Assembly (NCBI RefSeq): GCF_037971845.1
Contig: NZ_CP150227.1
Span: forward strand, 5,952,001-6,016,000
Direction: 5' to 3'
Length of the DNA: 64,000 bases
Source of the DNA: Paenibacillus sp. FSL R5-0766
GTDB taxonomy: Bacteria; Bacillota; Bacilli; Paenibacillales; Paenibacillaceae
In this document: in pieces, positions 41,952 through 53,400 of the stretch
How positions within the stretch are numbered: position 1 is the first letter of the stretch
Layout of the letters: each line of letters opens with the position of its first letter
Program-made: the position numbers and the translations under genes
Notes under the pieces: model-generated
Told to the model about the DNA's origin: nothing
What the model saw: only the letters and a program-made list of their open reading frames with translations
Database searches by the model: none

Positions 41952-43114
41952 GACAGAACAGCCTCCTCTTGTACGGATTCATAGGTACTCGCAGCATATG
42001 AAGCAATAACCATCTCATGCATTTGTGTGGTGCCCTCGATAATCTCATTCACACGAGCATCCCGGTAAAATCGCTCCACCGGATACTCCGCACTACAGCC
42101 CTTGGCTCCATGAATCTGTACCGCACGGTGCGCTACCTTGTTGACCATATCTGCCGCATAGTATTTCGCCGTCCAGGTTTCCATAATGGAATCCGGGTCC
42201 ATCACTTCTTTCAGATATCCGGATTGATAACATAAAAGCCGCGCCGCTTTCACATCCACTATGATCTCCGTCAGCATTTTCTGAATTAACTGATTTTCCT
42301 GCAGGAGGACTCCGAACTGACGGCGGCTGCCTGCATAACTCAGCGAAGCATCCAGACAGGCTTGTCCCAGTCCAACACAGCCCCAAGCTACGGTATAGCG
42401 ACCATAATCCAAGCAATGCAAGGCCACCATAGAGACACCTATACCTGAACTCCCCACCATACGATCGGATTCAACGTAAACATGCTCCAGATGCAGTTCC
42501 GCCAGCATCGAGCCTTTAACCCCCAACATCCCGTTGATCGGCTGTATCTTCAATCCTGGGTTGTTCCGTTCCACCAGGAACGCGGTTGGTTTATCATTCA
42601 CCTGGGCAAAGATGAGAAACAGGTCAGCAAGCTGACCCATCGTGATCCACTTTTTCTTCCCGTTCAACACATATCCTTCGCCATTGAATTCGGCTACGGT
42701 CTCGATGCTTTTGGCATCACTACCGACTCCGGGTTCGCTCAAACCAAAGGCTCCAATGACTTCACCTGAGGCCAGACGTGGCAACCAATAGGAACGCAGC
42801 TCTTCAGAACCAAACTTCTGAATGGCTATGGCAACCATACCGTGAACCGTAAGCAGACTTCGTACGGATGAACATCCTCTTCCGATCTCCTCGTTCAGCA
42901 CCCCAACTGATATCGGATCAAGCCCCATACCTCCATATTCCCGAGGAATCATAGAACCCAGATAACCTGAGGATTTCAGCGAGTCGATCACCTCTGGATG
43001 AAGCCGTTCTTCTCTATCGTGCAAGCCTGCGTACGGGACGATATATTGATTGGTAAATGATGCAGCATCCTGCTTGCAGTGTAACTGCTGTTCGCTCAAT
43101 TCCATTTTCAACAC
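41948..43114 (-). CDS. FkbI-like acyl-ACP dehydrogenase
   Basis: Flavin-dependent acyl dehydrogenase of 388 residues. Family motifs are AFGLSEPGVGSDAKSI for flavin and substrate, KKKWITMG, YAGSRRQFGVLL, the helix VAHRAVQIHGAKGCSAEYPV, and DARVNEIIEGTTQMHEMVIA carrying the catalytic Glu region. In extender-unit pathways the FkbI/ZmaE type oxidises the glyceryl-derived intermediate on its ACP on the way to the dicarboxylate. Translation starts at GTG 43114, with AGGAGG five to six bases before; Met4 is an alternative. It lies between the dedicated ACP and the FkbH-like gene. Confidence 0.92.
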   Translation of the reverse strand: MLKMELSEQQLHCKQDAASFTNQYIVPYAGLHDREERLHPEVIDSLKSSGYLGSMIPREYGGMGLDPISVGVLNEEIGRGCSSVRSLLTVHGMVAIAIQKFGSEELRSYWLPRLASGEVIGAFGLSEPGVGSDAKSIETVAEFNGEGYVLNGKKKWITMGQLADLFLIFAQVNDKPTAFLVERNNPGLKIQPINGMLGVKGSMLAELHLEHVYVESDRMVGSSGIGVSMVALHCLDYGRYTVAWGCVGLGQACLDASLSYAGSRRQFGVLLQENQLIQKMLTEIIVDVKAARLLCYQSGYLKEVMDPDSIMETWTAKYYAADMVNKVAHRAVQIHGAKGCSAEYPVERFYRDARVNEIIEGTTQMHEMVIASYAASTYESVQEEAVLS

Positions 43115-43185
43115 GTTAACCTCCTATAATGGGACCGGATGAATGCACATTTTTCACACTGTACTGGGGAGAGAATCGGCGGCTT

Positions 43186-43428
43186 TTAGGAACTGACCGT
43201 CTTGCTCTCAATAAGCTCAACGATGGCATTAATGGACTTGAAGTTCTGCAAATCCAGATCTTTATTGTCGACACGAATGGAGAATTCCTTCTCCAGAAAC
43301 ATAACCAGCTGCATCGCAAACAACGAATTCACAAAACCAAGGGCAAAGATGTCCTCGTCGTCCTGAAGCTCATGCTTTTTGAAAAAACGACCCAAAAACT
43401 TGCGAACTCTACCTTTAACTTCTTCCAT
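43186..43428 (-). CDS. Dedicated acyl carrier protein for the extender unit (FkbJ-like)
   Basis: Carrier protein of 80 residues from ATG 43428. The Ser for phosphopantetheine is in LGFVNSLFAMQLVMFLEKEF; the change of the usual G-x-D-S-L to F-V-N-S-L is seen in ACPs of methoxymalonyl and hydroxymalonyl pathways. The basic N terminus (KGRVRKFLGRFFKKH) is also typical of them. The frame opens 25 codons earlier, but the GGGAAAGGGAG ribosome site supports 43428. It lies between the dehydrogenase genes and would carry glyceryl, then hydroxymalonyl, to the trans-AT. Confidence 0.92.
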   Translation of the reverse strand: MEEVKGRVRKFLGRFFKKHELQDDEDIFALGFVNSLFAMQLVMFLEKEFSIRVDNKDLDLQNFKSINAIVELIESKTVSS

Positions 43429-43511
43429 GTGTATAACTCCCTTTCCCTCATTAAAATGGTTTTGAATACGCAATAAAGCTTGTTTATGCCATGAATTATT
43501 CATGTCGTTGA

Positions 43512-44357
43512 TTAGTAACTATAGAAACCTTCCCCTGATTTTCTTCCGGTCTGTCCGGCGTGCACCATCTTTCTCAGTAAAGGACAACAACGGAATTTTG
43601 GGTCCTGGTAGCTCTCATACAGCACATCAAGAGAATCCACAACGGTATCCAAGCCAATTAAATCCGCAGTCTCCAAAGGTCCCATCGTATGGCCGTAACA
43701 TTTAACAAAAATATCATCCACCTCACGTGCTGTAGCCACCTGATCCTGAAGAACAAAAGCAGCTTCATTCATAAACAGATGGGAAATGCGGTTTGAGACA
43801 AATCCGGGATAGTCGTTAACCAGAATCGTCTCTTTACCGATCGATGACAATAGTTCAGTTACTTCTTCAATGGTACGTTCCGAGGTATGCATCCCCTTGA
43901 TCACTTCAACGGCTGATTTCAAGGGAACCGGATTCATAAAATGAGTACCAATGACCTGATCAGGCCGTTTGGTTAATGCCGCAATTTTGGTAATCGAGAT
44001 ACATGAAGTGTTCACCAGAAATATGCATGCCTCATGACAGATCGAGTCGATCCGACCGTACACTTCCTTTTTGATGTCCCACTGTTCATTCACATTTTCA
44101 ACGATGATATCCGCTTCACGAAGCATCTCCAGTTCCGTCGTCATATGGATGCGCTCCATAATAATCTCCGGGGCTTCCAGTCCCTCTACTTTCTTGAATA
44201 ACTTCAGCATTCGGATATTGTTATAGATCTCTTCTCCGGCGATCTCCAGCACTTCATCCTTGATGTCCACCAAGACAACCTCATGACCTGTCTGTGCAAA
44301 ACTCTGGGCTACACCGCGGCCCATCACCCCTGCTCCAATTACCCCGATCTTCTTCAT
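43512..44357 (-). CDS. FkbK-like 3-hydroxyacyl dehydrogenase
   Basis: NAD-dependent dehydrogenase of 281 residues in the 3-hydroxybutyryl-CoA dehydrogenase fold. The Rossmann loop is GVIGAGVMGRGVAQSFA, with the acidic strand end VVLVD. Catalytic-site motifs are TSCISITKIAA, the His in GTHFMNPVPL and the Glu/Asn region DYPGFVSNRI. In FkbK/ZmaG-type pathways it oxidises the hydroxyl of the ACP-bound glyceryl unit. AGGAGG lies before the ATG. It is the first of the extender-unit genes, 47 bases after the third PKS gene. No O-methyltransferase (FkbG) is nearby, so the extender should stay a free hydroxyl. Confidence 0.92.
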   Translation of the reverse strand: MKKIGVIGAGVMGRGVAQSFAQTGHEVVLVDIKDEVLEIAGEEIYNNIRMLKLFKKVEGLEAPEIIMERIHMTTELEMLREADIIVENVNEQWDIKKEVYGRIDSICHEACIFLVNTSCISITKIAALTKRPDQVIGTHFMNPVPLKSAVEVIKGMHTSERTIEEVTELLSSIGKETILVNDYPGFVSNRISHLFMNEAAFVLQDQVATAREVDDIFVKCYGHTMGPLETADLIGLDTVVDSLDVLYESYQDPKFRCCPLLRKMVHAGQTGRKSGEGFYSY

Positions 44358-44404
44358 CGTCCCTGTTCCTCCTGTTTGTGGGGGAGAAGCCGTGCTCTCC
44401 CTGA

Positions 44405-47400
44405 TCAGAAATTAAAATCAAGATCTTCTGCGGCTGAATCGTAAGAAACCAGCATATGCTTGCTGCTTTCCAGTTCAATCTCACCAAGCTTCTGTTCCGG
44501 ATGAAGCAATAACTGTTGCAGCAGCGCTACATAATCGTGAAGCATCTTCTCCGCCGTTTCCCGTTTGAAGAGCTTGGTCCGATACTCCAGATTAAATCGC
44601 AGCTTGTCATGTTTCTCGATGATTTCGAGATACACGTCATAACGGCTTTCCGCAGCTCCAAACTCATACGGAGTTGTGGTGAATTTGCCGACTGTAACGT
44701 CCACTGTACCTACATTCTGAAGTGCAAACATCGCATCAAATAAAGGATTGCGGTGTCTGTCTCTGTTCAGGTTAAGCTTCCGCACCAGATCCTCGAACTG
44801 AAACTGTTGATTCTCGTAAGATTTCAAGGCAGCTTCCCTAACTTCAGCCAGCAGTTCCAGGAATGTTTTCCCGGATTGTGGTTTGGTACGAATCGTGATG
44901 ATGTTAATAAACACACCAACAACATCCTCCAGATCGGCGTGAGATCTGCCCGCAATGGGAGAGCCTACAACGATATCATCCTGATCTGCATATTTAGAAA
45001 GCAACACGTTGTACGCTGCAAGCAGCAACATAAACAAGGTTGTTCCTGTCTTGGCAGCCATGCGATCCAGATCCATAGTCAATGTTTCATTGCCGATAAA
45101 TACAACCTGATCTCCTTCGAATTCATTAGCCAAAGGACGTAGATAATCGGTAGGCAATTTGAGCTGCGGGATAGAATCCTCATACAGGTTCAGCCAATAC
45201 TCTTCCTGTTTGAGCAGAGCACCGGAAGAGAGCAAGGCATTATGCCACACCGCATAATCTTTGTACTGGATGGTGAGTGGTTTCAGCTCACGCCCTTCAT
45301 ACAGATCTATGATCTCCTGCATAATGATGTCCATCGACATGCCATCCGTAATAATGTGGTGCATGTCAAAAAATACGGCGTGTACACGATCACCAAGCTT
45401 AACCACCTCAAAGCGGAACAAAGGCGCCTGATCCAGCTCAAAAGGTTTCACGAAACCAAGGAGCTTCTCGGTGAGTTGTTCCCGAGTGGACTCCGAGTAA
45501 CCGACGTTGAAGTCGACCTGGTCCCACACCTTCTGATATGGAATTCCGTCTAGAAATTCAAAGGAAGTCCGGAAAGATTCATGACGTTGAATCAGCTTGC
45601 GAATGATCTGCTCAAATGCCCCGTGCTCAAAATCTCCCTCCATGATGGAGGCTCTTGGGATGTTTGCATTGGTATTTTGACCCTCAAGCCGGTCCAGAAC
45701 TACGAATCTCTTCTGCGCAGAAGAAACCGGGTAATACGGTTGGGGCTCCACACGAGTCAGCACAGGCAGTGCTCCCTCGGAATCTCCGCTGATGGAGAGA
45801 CCATAAGACTCTTCCAGATAAGCAGCCGATTCCGCAATGGTTGGATACATCAGGATCTCTGCTGTATTCACCAGGATCGACAACTCTTTGGTGAGACCAT
45901 TGGCGATCTTGAGACCCAGGATGGAGTCTCCACCCAGCTCATAGAAATCATCATAAATACTGAGTTCATTGACCCCAAGTGACTTACTCCATAATCGACC
46001 TAAGGCGCTCTCAATGATGGAATAATCTTCGTCTGTCCTGCCCAACAACTTCATGTCGCCAGATTCTTCCTGTGCACGACTGGCATTCCCCTTGCGTCCG
46101 GTTTCAATAGCTTCGCTAATGTCAGAAGAGAACAGCATGAGCGGCATGTCATCAGAGACATGCTGATAGATTCCCTCCCGGTTAAGTTCCCCGATCAGAA
46201 CCTGGGTTACATCCTTGCCCATGGCTTCTTGCAGTCCCTGTATACCTCTGGCCGTCGTAATCGCCTTGAATCCCCCATCTGAATTGGCATGAAAATCCCG
46301 GGCCATGCCGGTTTCTTTCCACGCGGTCCAGTTCACGGCAAGGGTGGACAGACCTGCCTGCCTGCGATGTGCCGCAAACGAATCCATATAGGCATTGGCA
46401 GCAGTATAGTCTCCTTGTCCAGGTTCACTAAAGAACGTTGTAGCCGTGGAGAACATGACAAAGAAGTCCGGTTGGTCCGCACGTGTCAGTTGATCCAAAC
46501 TCCATGTCCCCAGCACTTTAGGCCGCATGACACGTTCAAAGGCTTCACGTTCTTTGTTCATCAGGAAACCCTCTCCAGCCACACCGGCGCCGTGAATGAT
46601 ACCAGACACGGGACCGTGCTGCTGTCTGATCTTGCTTAGCACCGATGCGAGCTGAAGAGGATCAGAAATATCTACGCTGTATAGATGTACTTCTGTGCCC
46701 CGAGCTTCCATCTCTTTGATCCGCCCAATCTGAGCAGTTAACTTGGTTTCCTCACCTGAGGACAGCACATCTTCCCATGTTGCCCGTTCTGGAAACGGTG
46801 AACGATTCATCAACACAAGTTTGATTTTCTCCGGCGCTAAAGATAATGCACTTGCCGTCTCCAGTCCAATCCCGCCTGTCCCTCCAGTGATGAGGTACAC
46901 ACCACCTTCACGCATGTGTATCGGTTGGTCGGGCAGCAAGGAAATTGGGATTTCACCCAGCTCCTGGACATATCGACGCCCCTTACGATAAGCGGCAAGA
47001 TATAACGTGTCAGGATCACGAATTTCCTGCAACCATTGATCCATTGGTGTCTCGTCATCGATATCAATGCTTCGACAGCGGAATTGATTCATCTCATGGC
47101 AGATAGTCTTGCCAAGCCCAACCATGGGTGCATGCTCTGGACGAATGTACGGCTCACTGCCTGTAACGCTTTGTGTACAAGATGTCACCAGTACCAGATC
47201 GACTGGTCGTTTGAAATGAACCTTGGACATCGCTTTGGACAGATAAAACAGACTATACACGCCGCGATCAAGCGACTCCTCCAATTCGCCCACAGTACCT
47301 TCATCCGCATGCTGATCCAGTGCAAAGAAATGAAGGAGCTGCGAGATTTTATAAGGCTCTACCGCTCGAATGAACCGTTCATAATCTTCTTCACATGATC

Positions 47401-50400
47401 GAATGGTAAATTCGGCGTTGGCTTGATTGGTATAGGACTCTCCGCGGTAAACCTTGATTACGAGCCGCCCTTCCGCTTCCAGTTTCCCGGCAACAGATGA
47501 GGCGATACCACTTCTATCCATCAATATCACAAGCGGCTCTGTATTGCCTCCATGCTGATCCATTGATATTCGATTCACTTCTTTCCACATAGCCGCATAA
47601 TGCAGTGGAGCCGCGGCCTCTTCTATAGAGACCTCACGCAGCTGTGGACGTTCGGGAATATGGATCCAGCAGCGCTTCCGTTCCAGCGGATACGCGGGCA
47701 AGCTGACTTTGCGAGCATGTTCACCTGCGTACAGTTCTTCCCAGTCCGCATCTGCTCCCTGTACATACAGATGGGCAATCTGCTTTAACAAATACTCCGA
47801 CTCGCGTCCATCCTGTACAAAGCTCTGAATGGCCGAACGCATTAATTGGCTCAGACCCAATTTTTCCGATTCGGTCATTTCACCAGCTGCCCTATCCTTC
47901 TTACTCTTGGGAACAGTACGATGTTCACCGAACTCAACTCCCGGCAGTGCAATGGATTGGAATGATCTGTTCTCCAGCTGTCTCAGCGTATTCAGCAAAC
48001 CTTCCGTATCCCGTACCATAAGTGACAACCGGAACGGGTAATGCCCCCGTCCTGTGCTTGCTGTACTGCACATATCTACGAGTTCATATCGCTCGTTTCG
48101 GTCCAGCAGACGAACATATTCAGCAACCAGCCGCTGAAGTGCCTCTTCGGATCGAGCAGACAATACCAGCAAATGAGGACGTGCTGGTGCAGATACAGGT
48201 GTAATCACTGGTGGCTCTTCCAGGATGACATGACAATTCGTTCCACTGATGCCAAATGCGCTGACACCGCAGCGACGAGGTCCGTCCTTCACCTTCCACG
48301 GTCGTAATCGTGTATTCACATATACAGGCGAAGCATGAAAATCAATATTTCGGTTTGGACGGTTAAAATGAAGATTCGGCGGAATCACACCATGCCTGAC
48401 AGCAAGTGCCGCCTTGATCAGGCTGATCATACCTGCTGCCTCAGAGGTATGACCCAGATTGGTTTTAATGGAACCGACCGCACAGAATTGACGTCGATCC
48501 GTGAATTGTCGGAACGCATTTTGGATGCCTTTAATTTCAATTGGGTCACCCAGTGCGGTTCCTGTGCCATGCGTTTCCATGTACGTGATCGTTTCGGGAT
48601 GAATACCTGCCTGTTTCCAGGCCTTCGTAATGACTTCCTGTTGAGCCGCTGGATTGGGAGCCGTAATGCCGGCTGAACTGCCATCCTGATTCATGGCAGT
48701 GCCTTTGAGAACTGCGTATACCTGATCCCCATCCCTAAGCGCATCCTCCAGTCTTTTTAGCATGACTACTCCGATGCCTTCACCAAGCCCGGCACCATCA
48801 GAGTCATCATCAAATGCTCTGGTCTTTCCGTCACCAGACTCCAGACCCTGGAGCATGTTTTCGTTCTTTTTGGTGATCGGCATGGTTGATATTTTGATTC
48901 CACCCACTGCGGCCATGCTGCACTCTCCGCTTAACAGGGCACGCGAAGCAATATGCACCGCTGTAAGGGATGAAGAACAGGCCGTATCCACCAACATGCT
49001 TGGCCCTTTCAAGTTCAGCAAATACGATATGCGAGCAGGAATGATGGATGGTGTGTTACCCACCACGGCATCCGGCAGAGCGCCCAAATCCGTCTCATAT
49101 ATAAATCGTGAATACATATCAACCGTGTTTGTTGAATAACCCAAATAGACACCGGTATCCGAACCGGCCAGTTTCCCGCCGCCGTAACCCGCGTCCTCAA
49201 TGGCCCTCCACACGGTCTCCAGGAAGAGACGCTGATTGGGATCTGTCAGACTCGCTTCTTTCGGTGATAATTTAAAGAATGAATAATCGAATAAGTCAAT
49301 GTCTTCTATAAAAGCTCCCGCTTTGGAATCCAGTTCCGGGAGGTCCAGCCTTGTATTTTGCAAATACCAGTCCAGATCTTGTTGTCGTCGTTCCGGGAGA
49401 GGACGGATATGATCCACCTTGCCTTGAATATGCTCCCAGAATTCGGATACATCGGTTGTGGAAGCCACATTCAGAGCCATCCCTACAATGGCTAAATCCC
49501 CGGACAATGGTCCGGAAGCCGTCTGCCCTGAATGCTGCTGATCTTGAGGACACGTCTCTGCTTGCTTCGCACTTTCCGGTGATGTCTGTTCTTCACTGGT
49601 TGCAGAAGCATCCATGTCGCCCAGTACAGTAACCGTATCTTCTTCCGATTCACCATGTTCCTTGAATATATATTCAGCCAGCTTGTGAATCGTCGAAAAT
49701 TCAAACAAGTCCGTTACGGCAAGAACGCCAGGGTATCTTTTGGAAAGTCCCGCGTGAATTTTCAACAGCAGAATGGAATCAGCACCAAGCTCGAAAAAGT
49801 TCTCATAGATATCGATCTCGTCAAATCCCAGAACTTCTTTGCATACGCTGGCGACATGCCGTTCAGTAGCCGTATATCCTCCCTCGCTCTTGCCTGATAA
49901 TTTCACTTCACCGCTTGAAGTACTTCCAGCCTTCTTGGTCGACCTCGTTTTGGAAGCAGCACTTTGCAGATATTCAGCCACTTTGCCACTGAGTTCTGTG
50001 GACAATCGAACCTGCATTTTATCCAGCAAACGAACGCCGCCGCCACTGAAGTTCAGTTGCCCGATCAGCACCCTGCGAATAGAGGAGTTCATGGCTTGTT
50101 CCAAACCTCTTATCGCCTGTGCTGTAAGGACTGTTTTGAAGATGGTATCTGCGGTGAAACCAGCATCCACCGACATGCCCGTCTCTTTCCATGTTGTCCA
50201 GTTCACGGTGAGTGTGCGTTTTCCTCTCAAGGAACGTTCATCGGCGAAGGCATCCAGGTAGGCATTAGCCGCCACGTAGTCTGCTTGCGTTACGCCACTG
50301 AACATCGTCGCTACAGAAGAATACATCACAAAGAAATCCAGATCGTCACTGTGAGTCAGTTCGTCCAGATTCCAGGTACCATATATTTTGGATGCCAGCA

Positions 50401-53400
50401 CTTCGCTGAATCGTTCTTCACTTCGATCTACCAGAAGTTGATCTCCACCGACACCCGCACCATGAATGATTCCATGAATAGCACCATAACGTGTACGCAT
50501 ATCCCGAATTACCCGATCCATCGCTTCCCGGTCAGCCACATCCGCACTGTACCAGGAGACTTCCGAACCTGCGGCCTCCAGCTCCGTAACAGCTGTAATG
50601 AAACGGCAAAGCTTGGCTTGACCGGGCTGATTCATCAGGTTATCCCAATGTACACGCTCCGGTATCGGGGTGCGATTGATCAGAGCCAGACGCACGGGAG
50701 CTTTGGAAGCCAGGAAACGCGCTGTTTCCAGACCAATACCACCGCCACCACCTGTAATCAGGTACACGCCCTGAGGGCGTACAGATATTGGGGTATCCCC
50801 TGCAACCTGCACACGCGTAAATTCTTCAACGTAACGTTGTCCACCACGATACGCGATCAGATAGTCCCCCTGATCTTCTGTCCCCAGTGCTTCCTCGATC
50901 CAGACATCTGCAGGGGTATCTGCATCTATGTCAAAGGAGCGGAAAGAAATGGACGGATGCTCACGGTTCAGTACCTTGCTTAAGCTCAGGAATGGCGCAT
51001 GTTCTGGCCGCTGAGCGTATTCATCTCCCGTAATATGGTGAGCATTCAATGCAATCAGTGTCATACCAGCAATCTCGGCAAAGTCACTTCTCATCAGAGC
51101 ACGTACCAAATAATACACACTGTACACACCTCGGCGCTGACTGTTCTGCAATTCATTCAGACTTTGAATACCCGACTGCCTGGTATCCAGAGAACAGCCA
51201 ACATGAATGATGTGATCCACCGACTTGCCCCGAAGGCTTGCAAAGAGAAGGTCATAATCTGACTCCTGATCACCAAGTGTATATCGATTATCGATCAAGT
51301 CTGCATAAGCAGAACCCAGTGCTACCCGGATGACCTTCACCCCGGTACGTTCTAACACACGAGCTACGGAGTCACCTGCACCATACTTGCCTTCAATCAA
51401 CAATACTGTTTCCGGCATAACGGAGATCCCGCTGCCTGTGCGTTTCCGCTCAGTTGCTCTCCACTGCATCGTATAGTGAAATTCTTCTGTGTGTTGTGAA
51501 GACACTGTCGCGCCTCGGTCAATACGATTCGAAACCAGTTCATCAGGAAGATCAATCCAGCAGCGATGGGATTCAAAAGGGTACACGGGTAAGCTGACCC
51601 GTCGCACATGCGTACCTTTGTACAATTCCACCCAATCCACATCGGCCCCTTGTACGTATAACGAACCAAGTTCCATCACCCCTGCTTCATCATCCCACTC
51701 GGAGAGGTTAACCCCTTGTGTAAGCTCCTGTACCTGTCGATCGAGCTTCTTTCGTGACGCTTCAGTTATGTCACCAGGTTCAAGCTGTGATTTGCTGGCA
51801 GGTACAATCTTGTGCTCCCCATAGCTGAACCATGACTCAGGTTCATTCCACGTTTCCGCCAAGGATAGCACTTGCAGCTTCAGTCCCAGATCCACAAGAT
51901 TCGCTGCCACTATAGCCAATCTGAAGTTATAGTGTCCTCTGCCAACACTCGCGGTATAACACAGATCCTGCAGATGGCATGCGGGCGGTTTTTCCTGTAT
52001 TAAACGGCTATATGTTGTGACAAGGTCCCGCAGAGCTGGCTCAGACTTGGCGGACAACACGACCAGACCTATTTTCGCATAAGAAGCGTCAGCAACCGTG
52101 GCAACCGGTGCTTCTTCCAGCACCAGATGACAGTTCGTTCCGCTAAAGCCAAAACTGCTGACCGCACAGCGCATCGGGGACTCTTTCCCCTCCCATTTGC
52201 GGAGTCTTGTGTTAACATACACAGGTGATGTCTTGAAATCGATCTGTCCATTGGGCCTGTCAAAATGAAGTGACGGCGGGATTTCACGGTTTTTGATAAC
52301 CAGTGCCGCCTTGATCAGACTGACCAGACCTGCCGCTTCATAGGGATGACCCATATTCGATTTCACAGTACCAATCGGACAAAACTGCTTCTTATCCGTG
52401 TACTTCTGAAAAGCAAGCTCCAAGCCTTCAAGTTCCAGCGGATCTCCCAGTTTAGTACCCGTTCCATGGGTCTCAATGTAGGACAAGGTCTCGGGGTGAA
52501 TTCCCGCCTGATCCCACGCTCTAGATATCACATCAGCCTGGGCCTCCGGATTGGGAGCAGTGATTCCAATGGAAGCTCCGTCCTGATTAATGGCGCTGCC
52601 TTTGATGACTGCATAGATCTGGTCCTTGTCCTTGAGCGCTTTACTCAACGGTTTCAGTAATACGGTAGCAACCCCTTCGCTGATTCCAGCCCCATCCGAT
52701 GAATGATCAAAGGCTCTGGTCCGTCCATCCGATGCTTCAAGTCCCCCGCGGTAATATTCCGTATCCAGAGGCATCAGGTTCACACGCAATCCACCAGCAA
52801 GTGCCATATCACAGTCACCATTCCGAATGGACTGGCAGGCAAGATGCACGGCCACCAATGAGGATGAACAGGCGGTGTCCACCACCATCGAAGGGCCTTT
52901 CAGATCCAGAAGATACGAGATTCGTGCAGGCATCATGGCAGAAATATTGCCCACAGCCGCATCCGAAGTTAACTGGATATCAATATCCTGGATCATTCGC
53001 AAGTAGCTGTCCTTAATATTGCTGGCAAATCCCAGGTACACACCTGTCCGGCTGCCAGCCAGGCTTTTCCCACCATATCCCGCATCCTCAAGAGCACTCC
53101 AGGCTGTTCGCAGGAACAGCCTCTGAAAAGGATCCATTAGTGCCGCGTCCCGTGGGGGTATCCGAAATAATTTGTAATCAAATTGATCGATGTCTTTCAG
53201 ATAGGAACCATCACTATATTTGATGTCCTCTCCATAGCCCGCATATCGGAGGTACGCATCAATATTTTGACGACGAGAGTCTGGAAAATTGGCAATGGAA
53301 TCACAGCGATCACGGATGTTGTCCCAAAACTCGCCGATATTATCCGCAGACGGAAGCATGGCCGATATGCCAACAATGGCGATTCCCTCAGAGTCGCTTC

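Noticed and set aside
49964..50983. Plus-strand open frame of 339 codons inside the PKS gene
   Set aside because: It is antisense to the KR/ACP region of the 44405-53512 gene, which has intact domain motifs; its own sequence is His/Cys/Thr-rich with no recognisable domain or ribosome site.
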